Below the pieces are notes generated by a model that saw nothing but the letters and a program-made list of their open reading frames with translations, did no database searches and was not told where the DNA came from. Positions 22,772 through 33,300 of a DNA stretch of 64,000 bases are shown in pieces (within the stretch, counting starts at the first letter, position 1; each line of letters opens with the position of its first letter). The position numbers and the translations under genes were made by a program. This stretch comes from Treponema primitia ZAS-2 (GTDB lineage: Bacteria > Spirochaetota > Spirochaetia > Treponematales > Breznakiellaceae). The DNA lies in the NCBI RefSeq assembly GCF_000214375.1, contig NC_015578.1, forward strand, positions 2,108,001-2,172,000, read 5' to 3'.

Positions 22772-22798
22772 GCCCCCGGTTTTGTCCGGGGGCTTTTT
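22772..22798 (+). terminator. Terminator after the capsid gene
   Basis: GCCCCCGG / CCGGGGGC stem with a short T-rich loop, followed by TTTTT, 13 bases after the capsid stop. Confidence 0.85.
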
Positions 22799-22827
22799 GT
22801 TTCTGCTGTGCGGGAAAATTCGTTTGG

Positions 22828-22861
22828 AAAAAAGCCGCCCCGGCTATAAACCAGAGCGGCG
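22828..22861 (-). terminator. Terminator after the integrase gene
   Basis: On the minus strand: GCCGCTCTGG ... CCGGGGCGGC then six T, 22 bases after the integrase stop. Nearly the same sequence occurs on the plus strand at 16558-16601. Confidence 0.8.
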
Positions 22862-22882
22862 CAATCAAATTACCTTTTTATA

Positions 22883-24121
22883 CTATGCTTGCTTTCTTGC
22901 CGCAGCTTTCCTACTCGGTTTAGCTGTCGGCGCAGCCTTGGGCTTTCCGGTTTTTTTTACTGCTTTCTTTGTTTCCCTTTTCTTCCGGGTTATAAGGATA
23001 CTCTGCTGGGCGGCTACCACATCTTTGAATTCTTCGCTCTTCAGGTGGGTATACCGTTTATTGACATCAATTGAAACTTGCCCGGTTACTTCCAGTACCT
23101 TCCGATCAGAAATATTTTCCATCACCAGCTTGGTATTCAGGAAGTGCCGCCAGCTATGGGGGCTCAAGCCCCGGCGCTGCCGTTCAGTGTCGTCTATCCC
23201 AATCTTCTTAAGGGCATTTATATAGCCGGAACGAAGCGTAGACCGGGAAAGCGGTGTTTCCCCGCCATCCTCTGAAAACAGAAAGGCTGTGCCATTTTTC
23301 TTGATAAGGTCATAGAGGTCCTCATAAATTAAGCCTGTAATCGGTACATTACGGGACTTTTTGGTTTTTGTTCCCGTCAGCTTTTTTTTAGCGGTATATT
23401 GCCATTCTACACGAATATACTCTGGGAATACACAATCGCCCCGCAGTCCTAAAAGCTCCCCGGCACGCATCCCGGTGAAGGCCGCTACTTTATTCAAGAG
23501 ATATAAGTAATAGGAATCCCATATTAAATTCCATCGTGCCGGAAACAGCTTCCGTACTTCCGGGATAGTCAAAATTTCTATGCTCCGGCAATTCTCTTTT
23601 AGTTGCTCAACCTTCATTGCAACATTCTCGTGCAGGATCTTCCGGCGTACTGCTTCGCTCAGCATAACCCGTAGGGTGTAATAATGGTTATTGATATAGG
23701 TATGCTTGTATTCCTTGTCAGCTAACTCAAGCATCCAGTTTTCAATATCTATTTCGGTAATGGTATCCAGCCGCATATCTCCGAAGTAGGACAGAATATG
23801 TCCTCTCAAGTGCCCTGCAGAAGTATCAATAGTCCCATCAGTAAGGGGATCATGCAATTCCCGCCATTTTGTGTACGCGCAGGTTTCGCGGTTAAACCAC
23901 CCCTCCGCATACTGCCGAAAAATAGGAATCCGCTTTGAAGGAACCAGATACCCCAGTTTCAAAAGCCGGTTGCATTCCTTCCACGCCTCGGTGCGCAGGG
24001 ATTTTCCGGTAGAATGGGGAACCGTCCTCCGGCCTTTCTCGTCGTAGGTCTGGTAGTAGTACACTACTTTTCCGGAAGGCATTTTCCGGGGGAATATGGT
24101 GTAATCATTCTTGATTCTCAT
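22883..24121 (-). CDS. int: Tyrosine-family phage integrase
   Basis: 412 residues. N-terminal AP2-like arm-binding part (about 8-60, with VYYYQTYDEKGRR), SAM-like core-binding part (about 65-170), catalytic domain (about 180-365): Arg219 in TGMRAGELLGL, Lys near 255 (TKTKKSRNVP), His322 and Arg325 in HSWRH, Tyr357 in RYTHL. The second His position reads TGQVSI, Gln for the more common His, which some integrases tolerate. A Lys/Ala-rich tail (residues 375-412) follows. It reads toward the capsid gene and has its own terminator. It would integrate and, with a partner such as the HTH protein, excise the prophage. The att site is expected just upstream of its start. Confidence 0.92.
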   Translation of the reverse strand: MRIKNDYTIFPRKMPSGKVVYYYQTYDEKGRRTVPHSTGKSLRTEAWKECNRLLKLGYLVPSKRIPIFRQYAEGWFNRETCAYTKWRELHDPLTDGTIDTSAGHLRGHILSYFGDMRLDTITEIDIENWMLELADKEYKHTYINNHYYTLRVMLSEAVRRKILHENVAMKVEQLKENCRSIEILTIPEVRKLFPARWNLIWDSYYLYLLNKVAAFTGMRAGELLGLRGDCVFPEYIRVEWQYTAKKKLTGTKTKKSRNVPITGLIYEDLYDLIKKNGTAFLFSEDGGETPLSRSTLRSGYINALKKIGIDDTERQRRGLSPHSWRHFLNTKLVMENISDRKVLEVTGQVSIDVNKRYTHLKSEEFKDVVAAQQSILITRKKRETKKAVKKTGKPKAAPTAKPSRKAAARKQA

Positions 24122-24375
24122 AGTGCCCCCTTGCCCTGTGCCGGGGACAGTGTCCGCCCTGCCTTTTTCATAAAACCGCTATTCTTTCCCATAAAAACCT
24201 CTTTCGGGCTCTGCTAACACAAGTGCTAACAAGCCCTTTTGCAGATTTGTAGGCCCTTAGAATTAGCAACGCTAATTCTTTACAGGGTAAGGAATAGCAC
24301 GGTTTTTCAAGACCGTGGTATAGAGCAAAGGCCCTAGCAAATAGATGACTGTCACCTTTTCTGTCTGATCAACTG
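24122..24375. other. Integrase upstream region, candidate attachment-site area
   Basis: No gene. Contains TGCTAACACAAGTGCTAACA (two TGCTAACA half-sites, possible arm sites), GAATTAGC-AAC-GCTAATTC (24260-24278, perfect 8-bp inverted repeat), CACGGT/ACCGTG (24298-24317) and two near copies of AGGCCCTTAG. These repeats suit integrase arm and core binding, but no matching core was found near the left prophage edge. Confidence 0.4.
24344..24356 (+). repeat. REP-like palindrome, copy 8 (one mismatch)
   Basis: GATGACTGTCACC followed by TTTT, 19 bases beyond the stop of the giant lipoprotein gene. Confidence 0.75.
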
Positions 24376-27300
24376 TTACTCATTCACCGGGTAAGAGAAC
24401 TCGATGAAGTCACTCAGGTAGCCCAGCACGGGCTTGTAGCCATTTGTTGAGCTGGTAAAGTCCAGGTTTACCTTTTGGAACTTCGTGCTGCCGCCCTGGG
24501 GCTCGGTCATGGCCGGGACGGTCATGTATTCCCAGTCGCCGGTGGTATAGCCGTTAGCGTCCACCCCGCCTTTGACAGAAGCCAGACTTGTAACGGCGTC
24601 CTTCGCGTAGGCCATCTTGATACTATCATGGCCGCCGGTTTCAGTGGCGTTGTAATAAGCGATATAGGGTTTCTTCGTCGAGGGGTGGAGTTTAATCTGG
24701 GTCCAGTTTCCTACCGACGCATACTGATCCACCGTTACCGCCGTAAAGGAGTTGGCGGTATGGTCGGGGATGTAGATGTATTTCAGATCGCTGTCTATGG
24801 CATCGAAGGCGGCAATGTGCAGGCCGTCATTGGCGTCCATTACCATGGAGACATGGGTGCCCACATAGTAGGGCAGGCTGGCATTTACCGGCGAATTGGT
24901 CCAGGTTACCGGCGCAGTCGGATTACTTCCGTCCACAGGCCCGGAGGAGTACTTGATTTTTAAGCGCCCATCGGACTTGTCGTAATAGGCAATAACTACA
25001 ATGTTAGTGCTGGATGTTACTGCCATATCAAAATAATTGGACGCCCCAGAAGCAGCCTCAAGGCGGCCTGTGCTCCAGGTGGTGTTTCCTGTCCCGGTAT
25101 TCTCTGTAAGATTGGTGCGGGATTGGGCGCCAAATCCAATACCTTTGTTATCCAGCCCGCTGTGGTACAACTGTCTGGTTTCAGTAACATCTGTAGTAAC
25201 ACCTATTCTGAAATTACGGAAAATCAGCTGATTGCTTTGGTTGTCGAAATAGGTCATGTAATACCTGGCATAGCTGGTAGCGGAATTCCCTTTGGCAATA
25301 ATTTTGGGGTACTGATACCGGTCAAGTAAGAGGGCGTTTAAATTGACGGTTTCCAGGGCAATCGCATTATTAGTGTTGTCAAATGCCCAGTTATAACCAG
25401 TGTAGGCATTATAATCGGAATAGCCGGTACCGCTTCCCCATCCTAATCCAGAACTTGTGTGTAATTCCGCATACCGGTCATAAATGAGGTGGAATGTCGC
25501 GCCGTCCCGGTTATAGGTAGTGGCATGGATGTACCTGCCCGATTCATCCCTGGCCATACCCATGGTGTCCCAGATAGACGCCTTGATCAGATATTCCGTA
25601 TCCTGCCGCGCTCCGGTCCCAAGGTCAAATCTTGTACGCTGGGGCATGGCATGAGTGGGTTGATAGGTACCGGCATATTTGTTCGCTCCTATTGCGGGGG
25701 TTCCACTGGAACCGCCGGTCAAATCAAGGTACCCGAATACCGGATTATCCCCTTCCATAAGCATGACCGGGTAATACCCGTTTTTAACGTCGGTCTGTTT
25801 AACCGTATAGAACTGCAGGTAACGGTCATCGGTGAGGCGTATGTTCTTGGTGTTATAGCGGTCAGCTTCGCGGTTGGGCATATTTTCCTGGTCCAGGCCG
25901 TTGGTGCTGGAAGTAAGCGTATATGCCCCATGGGAATCGTTGGCGTTGATGTTATTCAGGGTACCCACCGGCGCCGTAGTAGTTCCGCTGTATACTGCCA
26001 GGTATCCTGACTTGGTGGAAGCATTAGTGGCTGAGAACCCGGTTGCAGTAGCGCCGGTAAAGGTCAAGGCTGTTCCCACTGTAGCATAGCCCGTTGTCGC
26101 CGGGTTATAAGTGTCATTCTGAGCAGCAGTAAGGATCCGTACCCCGTTGGCTATGGGCCTAAGGTTAAAGCCTGTAACGGTTATAAAGTTGGCATTGGAG
26201 CCTTGAATTACCGAGTACTTGCCGTCGGCGGAACGGATGTTATTGTCCTTTAAGCCGCCCTGATTCCGCACACCGGTACTAATCTTCGAGATATAGGGTA
26301 CCACGTCCATGCGGTAATAGGGTGTTTTGGCAGCAGCCGTCGTGGTCTGGGTAGCAGTTCCCAGGGAAGGGGTATTTGAAGAATCCCTGGCAATAACCCT
26401 GAAGGCCCGGTCAGAGGCAGCATAATCGGCAATTTTACTGGTATCCAGATCGAGCCGCCAGTTTACCTTATGGCCTTCCTGATCGTGGGACAGGGGCTCC
26501 ACCGTAAGATGCCAACCGTTTGTTGCCCAATTACCGGCGCCGGTAAGGACGCCTCCTGTGTAGGAAGCAGCCTGGGCATAAATTCTGCCATTATCACTGA
26601 TAGTGTTCGCAGCCCCGGTAAAGCTAAACCCTTCCATATAGAACCAGAGAGAACCGAGTATGTTGTTGTCCTCGGCGCTTCCCCGTATGCTTATCTGCCC
26701 TGAAACCTTGGGATCCTTGTCCAGAATACCCGTAGTACCAGTAAATTTATCGGAGGGCAGATCCGCTTCCAGCTCTATGTGGCCGTTATCTTTACTGTTC
26801 CCGTAGAGGGAATTATCCGAGGCATTGTTCCAGTAGAAGGGGTTTACCACCACTTTGGGGGGCGTTTGGTCCACGTTATCCACATCAATACTGAAGACAG
26901 CCGCCTGGGCAAGCTGCTGGGCTTCAGCGCCCCCTGTTGTCGAATCATAAACCTTGACGATGAAGAGCTTGTTACGCATAAGCGTTGTAGTATCTCCAAT
27001 GAGAGAATCGCTAATGCCGGTAAAATCCGTACCGGTACTATAGGAAACTGTCACATCATGGGTGGTGGAACTGGCAAAATTCCCTGCCTTGGGGGTTGTA
27101 GTGGCTACCTGGGTATAGCCGTAGGCGTCACCGCTGGTCCCGTCGGAAGCAGACGCGGACTTCAGGGCAACAAAGGTGGTTCCCGCAAGGTTACTGGGAG
27201 CGCCCAGCCTGGTCCAGCGGGTATTCCCCTCGGTATTAATGGTATAGACCTGACCCACCGTAAGGGCGCTTGCCGCTGTAGCGGTACCATTCTGTGTTAC

Positions 27301-30300
27301 ATGGGTAACATTGTAACGCTTGAGCCCGTTTCCGTAAAGGGTTTTCAGGTCTATCTGCAGCTTCAGGTTCCGTACCGTAAAGTTGGTAGTGATTTTACCA
27401 AAGTTGCTGCTGTCAGGATCAAGCTCCCCTCCTACAATGGCGCTCACCGTCCAGGGGTTTCGGTTGAATTCTCCGGGACTGGTGGCACTCACCCAGGAGC
27501 TTACGGCTGCGTCGCCATTGATATCCGTACCCAGGTTGAATTCCCTGATGATGGGCGGATTGTTCCGTATGTAAATATCCTCTTGATAATGGCTTGCATT
27601 ACCCGCAAGGTCCATCACCACATAGTGAACCGTCAGGGGGCCATCACCAAGGGCATTAATAGTGGTATCGAACCGGGCCTGCCATTCCTTGTCTGGGGTG
27701 CCGTCAAACATTTCAGCAAAGGTACCGTCACCATCACTATCCGTAGTGGCGCCGATTTCCTGTTTGTCGATCACCATGGCATGAACCGATTTCCATACCT
27801 CACCGACCTGGGTCAGTACCGGGAAATTGTTGAAAGTCGGCACAATGGTCCCACCGGCAGCAAAATTCTTCACATTGGAGTAGCTGGTCATGGTGGAACT
27901 CACCTGGCCTGAGGCGTTGAGGTAATTGGTTCCCCGCTGGAAGTAGACCAGCACCCGCTCAACTCCCTGGACTGGCCCGGAAGAGGCGGCGGGTGGGATG
28001 CTATAGTCTCTGGCTATACCGGACACGTAGAACTGACTGGTGGAGGCGCTGTACTGGGTAGTAATCGTCGTCTCAGGGTAGAAGTTATCGATAGCGATAT
28101 TGATAGTTGCGAGTGTAACAAAGGGTGCGGGTATCGTATTGTTGTCGGTTACCTGGAGATCCAGGATGTAATTCCCCGTGGGAAGCTTAGTGGCGTGGGT
28201 AAGGGGGAAGAAGCTGGTAGAATCCACTATAAAGGAGATTGAATACTTAAAGAACTGACCATCCCAGTTTGAATCTGTCGGAGAAGCGCTTGCGGTGGTT
28301 CCTATTGCCTCATAGGCCGTTGCTGAACCGCCGGCGGGCCATGAGCTGCCATCAATTTTTGCCCGTATCATGGTCCCGTCTGCATAGACCTTATCGACAG
28401 AATAATCCAGGTCAATGGCCTCCCAGTCAGCCTGTGAGGCGCTGCCGGGAGTGATAATATGGTATTTCTTCCCAAAAGCCCAACTAGCACGCCCAACATT
28501 TGTGGGGGGCGTAACCTGCCAGCCTGTGGGCAGGGTTACGAGCATATCCGTGAAGAGGGACTCCCCGTTTTGACGGGCCTTTATACTTTTAATGCCCCCT
28601 TCGTCGGTGACATCCGCAGTAATCGTAAAGGTTCCGCCGGCACGCATTCCCGCGCCGTATGGCCGTTCTACGAGGCCCTTGGTAACCTTGATATTAGTGA
28701 TGGTGGGAACGCCGCCGTCAAATTCAACGTTTATCCCCTTGGGGAACCCTACCCGGGTAGCTGCATTATGTTCCGGGACCTGGGTATCCACCGCCCTGAC
28801 CTGTATGGTAACCGGGCGCAGGGCGCCTGTGGGTGGGCTCAATGCACCGTCGGCATTAACATTGTAGTACCATGCTACTACCCTATCGGTATTACCTACT
28901 ATGGTAGCCCATACCCAGCCATCTTCCTGGTTCCCCGCGGTGGGAGGGCCAACAGGATCACCGTTGATCCAACTGTCATCGGGGTCCCTGTAATAAGCAT
29001 TTGAGGTGGTGTCAATAATCCGGATCTGTACCCCGTATATCCAGTCATCGTCAGTGGCGGTGCCGGAAATCCGGACCTCGCCGCCTACCTTGGTCCCGTT
29101 GCTTGGGTTGGCGATGGCAACCTGGGGTATATCCAAATCAGGATCCACCGCTACATTGTAGCGCAGCACCCGTATATTGCCCGCCTGATCGCTTACCTTG
29201 ATGTAGAAGGGAAGGAAAAACGCGCTTCCGACGGCAGGATTGACATCAGAGGGATTGGCTGAATAGCCGCTGAAGTTACTATTTTGGTAGGTCCAGTAGT
29301 AGAGCCCGCCGGACCAGCCTGAGGCGTGAGTGGCACTGGTAAGCAGGGTATCGGTCCATGAGGCTGCATTATAGACCAGCTCATTGGCGGCATCGGTAGC
29401 AGTTTCGCTGTCCCCCAGTTTACCCAGGTGATAGGCGATGGATGCGACGCCGCTTATGGCGTCTTCACTGACACCCCGGAGTTCCGCGCTGCCGTTTATC
29501 CAGGTTTCCGAATCTATGATCTGGTAAATGCCCCCGGTGAGAACGCCGCTTCCCACTGTAAGGGTCACGTTGTTTCCCGTGTCCGGGGAGTTAAAGGACG
29601 CGGTGGGCGGGGTCTTGTCATAGGTGATCTGTCTGGCTACGGTGCTGATCTTACCCGCACCGTCGGTGGCGCTTACGTTCAGGGTATGGCTCCCTTCGGG
29701 GAGGGTACTGCCGCCAGTGACAGGAATGGTAACTTTCCAGGTAGCGTAGGTGGAGTCACCGGTGGAAGTCGCATTCGTTGCGGTCCAGGGCTGGCCATCC
29801 AACTCGGCTTTAACGCTGGCAATACCGTTCAAGTCAGAAGCGGTACCGGAGATGGTTATGGCGCTATTGTAGAAGGATTTTATAGGATCAGTCCCCGCAG
29901 GTACCGATAGTGCCGTGTCTATGGCTACAGTTGGACTCTGCCTGTCGATGCGGAAATCCCGAACCACCGGGGTAATGGCGTTACCCGCCATATCCGTGGC
30001 ATTGATAGTTATTCTGTAATAGCCGTCAGCAACTACTAATCCTGTAGGGCCTAAGTCCTTAGACCAGTTCACCACCGTGTCCCCTATGTTTGAATCCGGG
30101 GGCGCTATGAGGGTTGTAGCTGCCTGGATGACATCAGTAAAGTTACCGGTGCTTGTACCGTCGCTGCTCTTCGCAAGCGTACTGGTGAGGGTCTGTACCC
30201 CGTAAGTATCCCGGGCCAGGCCCAAAACTATGGGATTCGGGTCCGCGAAAGTAGTGAGCGGGGTGGCTGCCACGTTGCTGAATTCCACCACCGGGGGGGC

Positions 30301-33300
30301 AGTATCCTTGATGAAGACCCAATCCACGCTGGCGGTACGTCCCGCATCGTCGGTTGCTTTGATAGTAATGGTGTGGGTACCCTGGGCAAAAGTAGATGCG
30401 TCAAACACGGGTTTTGTTACCCCAACATAACTCAAGGTTTTTGTCCTGTCCGGGGTTCCGAAGGGACCGGCAACGGTTGTGGCAGAATTCCCGTCCCGGG
30501 TAAAAGAGACCTCTTTCAGGTTCGCGTCAAAGGCCGTTCCCGTCAGGGTGAACATCGGGGTAGTGGTCTGGGTGGAGTATACGGTCCCCGAAGCCGGACC
30601 GATGATGGTAATCGTCGGAATCGTGGTGTCTATCTTGAAGCCCATCCAAATGGGGTCATCGCCGACAGTGACAACTTCAAGCGGGCCCGGGGTACTCCCC
30701 TCATTGCCCAGAGCGTCCAATACCTTGATCTGAATCTTGTGGGGCCCGTCGGCTAAGCTCAAACCGGTCAGGGGGATGGCCCAGCTCACATTCTTGCCTG
30801 AGCCGGCGGAAGTCCCCGGGACCCAGTCACTGGCTCCGTCAAAACGGTAGCTAAAATAGCCGGCGCCGGTGGGAACCGTTGAATAGTCATCGGTAAAGGT
30901 CCCCCGCAGTATGGGGTTGGCATCCGCAAGAATCGTTTCACCGTTCTGTGCAGTCGTTAAAGTGTTTCCGGTATAGCTATTGGGAATTAGCACTTCGTTA
31001 ATATTGTTGAAAGAAACTACCGGGCCTGTGGTATCCTTGTAGAAGTTCCATGAGCGGGTAAAAGTCAGGCCCACCTTATCGGTTGCTTCCAGGGAAACAG
31101 AATGGAGCCCATCGTCAAGGGTGTCAAAGACTGCGGCAGGAATGGTAAGGGTCCAGTTTTTGGTATCACCACCGGCAACCAGGTGCAATTCAACGGCTGT
31201 GGTAGAATCATTGTGAGTGCCCACCGAATTAACAGACTGGTCCGTGTCAAGCTTGACACGGAAAGTATCCAGGTTGTGTTCCGTTACGGTCCCGGTAATA
31301 GCGAAGTGGGCTTTATAGGTTTCAGCCTGGCCAGGGGTTATGGCTATCGCCGGAGGTGTGATATCCCAGTTAAAGTTTTGGAGAACGATTATGTTCGTTG
31401 TATCAGGAGTTGTGTCAGGATCCGTAACCAGCTTTACAGCACTATCATCGGAAACCTGTATCTCAACCCGCTTAACAAAGCTATCACCACCCATGCCTGT
31501 GGCAGGAATAGTATAGGTAAAGGATTTTTCCCGATCTGTTCCGGTAATATTAGCTACCGGTATGGTCGTCCAAAGGCCGGTACCGTTTTGCCAACCAGAA
31601 GCACCAGTACCGGTTCCATTGTGGAACCTAATTTGAAGTGAACCACCCAGTATCCCGTCGTCGTCCCGCACTATGCCCCGTACCGTTGTACCGGCACCCA
31701 GCACGGACAGCTCGGACCCCATGGCGGGGCTGCTCAGGGTTACTACCGGGCTATCGGTACGCTGATCCACAAAGACGGTCAGGGGGGTAGAAACGCTGAT
31801 ATTGTGCGCCCTGTCCTGGGCCATGACATAGAGTTTGTACTCGGTAAGATCATCCAGGTCCGTAGTGGTATTAACAAAGGCCGCATAGGTTGAATCGAAA
31901 TCTGCCCCATAGGAATCGGCGTAGAAAGTCGTCAATTCGGTCTGCGTAGAAGCCGGAATGGGATTAAAGCTGCTATAATAGGTGGAGGGTATAAAGAAGT
32001 ACCTGACCCCATCTATACCGTTATTATCCATAGCCGAGGCGGCAAATTTGATAACCCCGTTTATGTTGTCCAGTCTTGTTGTCGGAACTAAGCCGAGCAG
32101 GGGCGGAATATTCATGCCCTCGTTGCTGACCATTGCCGGGGCCATGGTCAGGCTGGTGGTCGGCGGGGTTGTATCCACAATGACCGTAAAGTTCTTGTGA
32201 TCATCCGAAGTATCACCTGGTGTATTATTGTCCAGGGTGTTTTCCTTCCCCGTAACATCATACACAGCGATATTGTAGGTATAATTCCCATCTGCCTGGT
32301 CTTCGAAGGCTACAGTAACCGGCTTTGACTGATCCGAACCTGTGCCTACGTTAATCGATATACCGGTGCCGCTGGTGATTTCCGCGCCGTTTCTGAAGAT
32401 CTTTACCGTATCGGTTGCCCTCAGGGCATTGGAATCAGTCGCGTTAAAGGCAAAGGTATAATCTTTCCCTGCATAGGTATACCCATCAATAGTATTAAGG
32501 CCAGCGGGCGTCCAAGCTTGTATCTGGGGCGGACTGGCATCCACAAAGAAGGGCCGGTCCACATGGGTGGCACTTTGATTCTTCAACTCATCATAGGCAA
32601 CCAGGTGCAGGTAGAGGTTCCCTTCGGTACTCGTATCTATCGCGGGATTACCACCCCAGGTTGCCCCGCCCACAAAAGTCCAATCTGTCAAGGTTGGATC
32701 AGGACTCGCAGTGAGGTCCAAGTTACTTATAGAAGGATTAATAAAGGTGCTGCTCGAATCAATTTTGTAAAATACCGCTATGCCTTCGGGGCTATGGGTA
32801 TCCGAGGCGGTCCCGTTTATGTACAGGGTGGTCCCGGTGGCGGTGGCTCCGGAGCTGGGATTCTGCACCGTTATGACCGGCCCGACAGTATCAATGGTTA
32901 CGGTAAATACCTTCGTAACCGTGCGATCCGTGCGGCCGGTAACGTCCCTGACGGTCAGAGTATAGGTATAGACCCCGTTCGCAGCAATTGTGCTCAGGTT
33001 AGCCAGGTTAGCAGGGTTTGACTCATCCCTGGGAAGGTTTTTAATACCCAGATCCCAACTTGTGTTGAGGATTGTCTTGATATAATCCGTTGTAACAGCA
33101 AGGGGTATAGTCACAATGGCCCCGCCGTCTTTCCTCTGGGTCAGGGTTATGGAATCCAACTTGTTAGTATCAGTAACCGCACCGGTAATGGAGAAACCGG
33201 TTTTAAAGTGGGGACTCACATCATTGTCATAGTAATTTGCCCCAGTGGTGCTGGCATCGACTTTATCGTTCACTTTAACTGCGGTAGCTCCGGGGGGGTT

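Larger units (their letters stand above)
4667..24360. mobile_element. Compact tailed-phage prophage (boundaries approximate)
   Basis: A contiguous set of phage genes: head-tail connector, tail, lysis, fibre, SF3 helicase, HTH protein, small and large terminase, portal, prohead protease and HK97-type capsid on the plus strand, and a convergent tyrosine integrase at the right edge. Length is about 19.5 kb. Capsid at the right and connector at the left would be adjacent if the ends were joined, so the integrated form is opened between them. No clean attL/attR pair was found. The only sequence shared by both edges is the REP-like palindrome with its TTTT flank (4617-4633, 24344-24360), which cannot be taken as an att core because it is dispersed. 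Confidence 0.85.

Noticed and set aside
24290-24345. tRNA-Ser-like anticodon arm (CACGGT CTTGAAAA ACCGTG on the minus strand) as an attachment-site tRNA
   Set aside because: The loop has 8 bases, not 7, and no T-arm, acceptor stem or D-arm could be assembled around it. It is better described as a short inverted repeat near int.
4617-24360. GACTGTCACCTTTT at both prophage edges as the att core
   Set aside because: The sequence is part of the dispersed REP-like palindrome, also present at 5333 and, in variants, at 8138 and 45924, so its presence at both edges is not evidence of site-specific integration.
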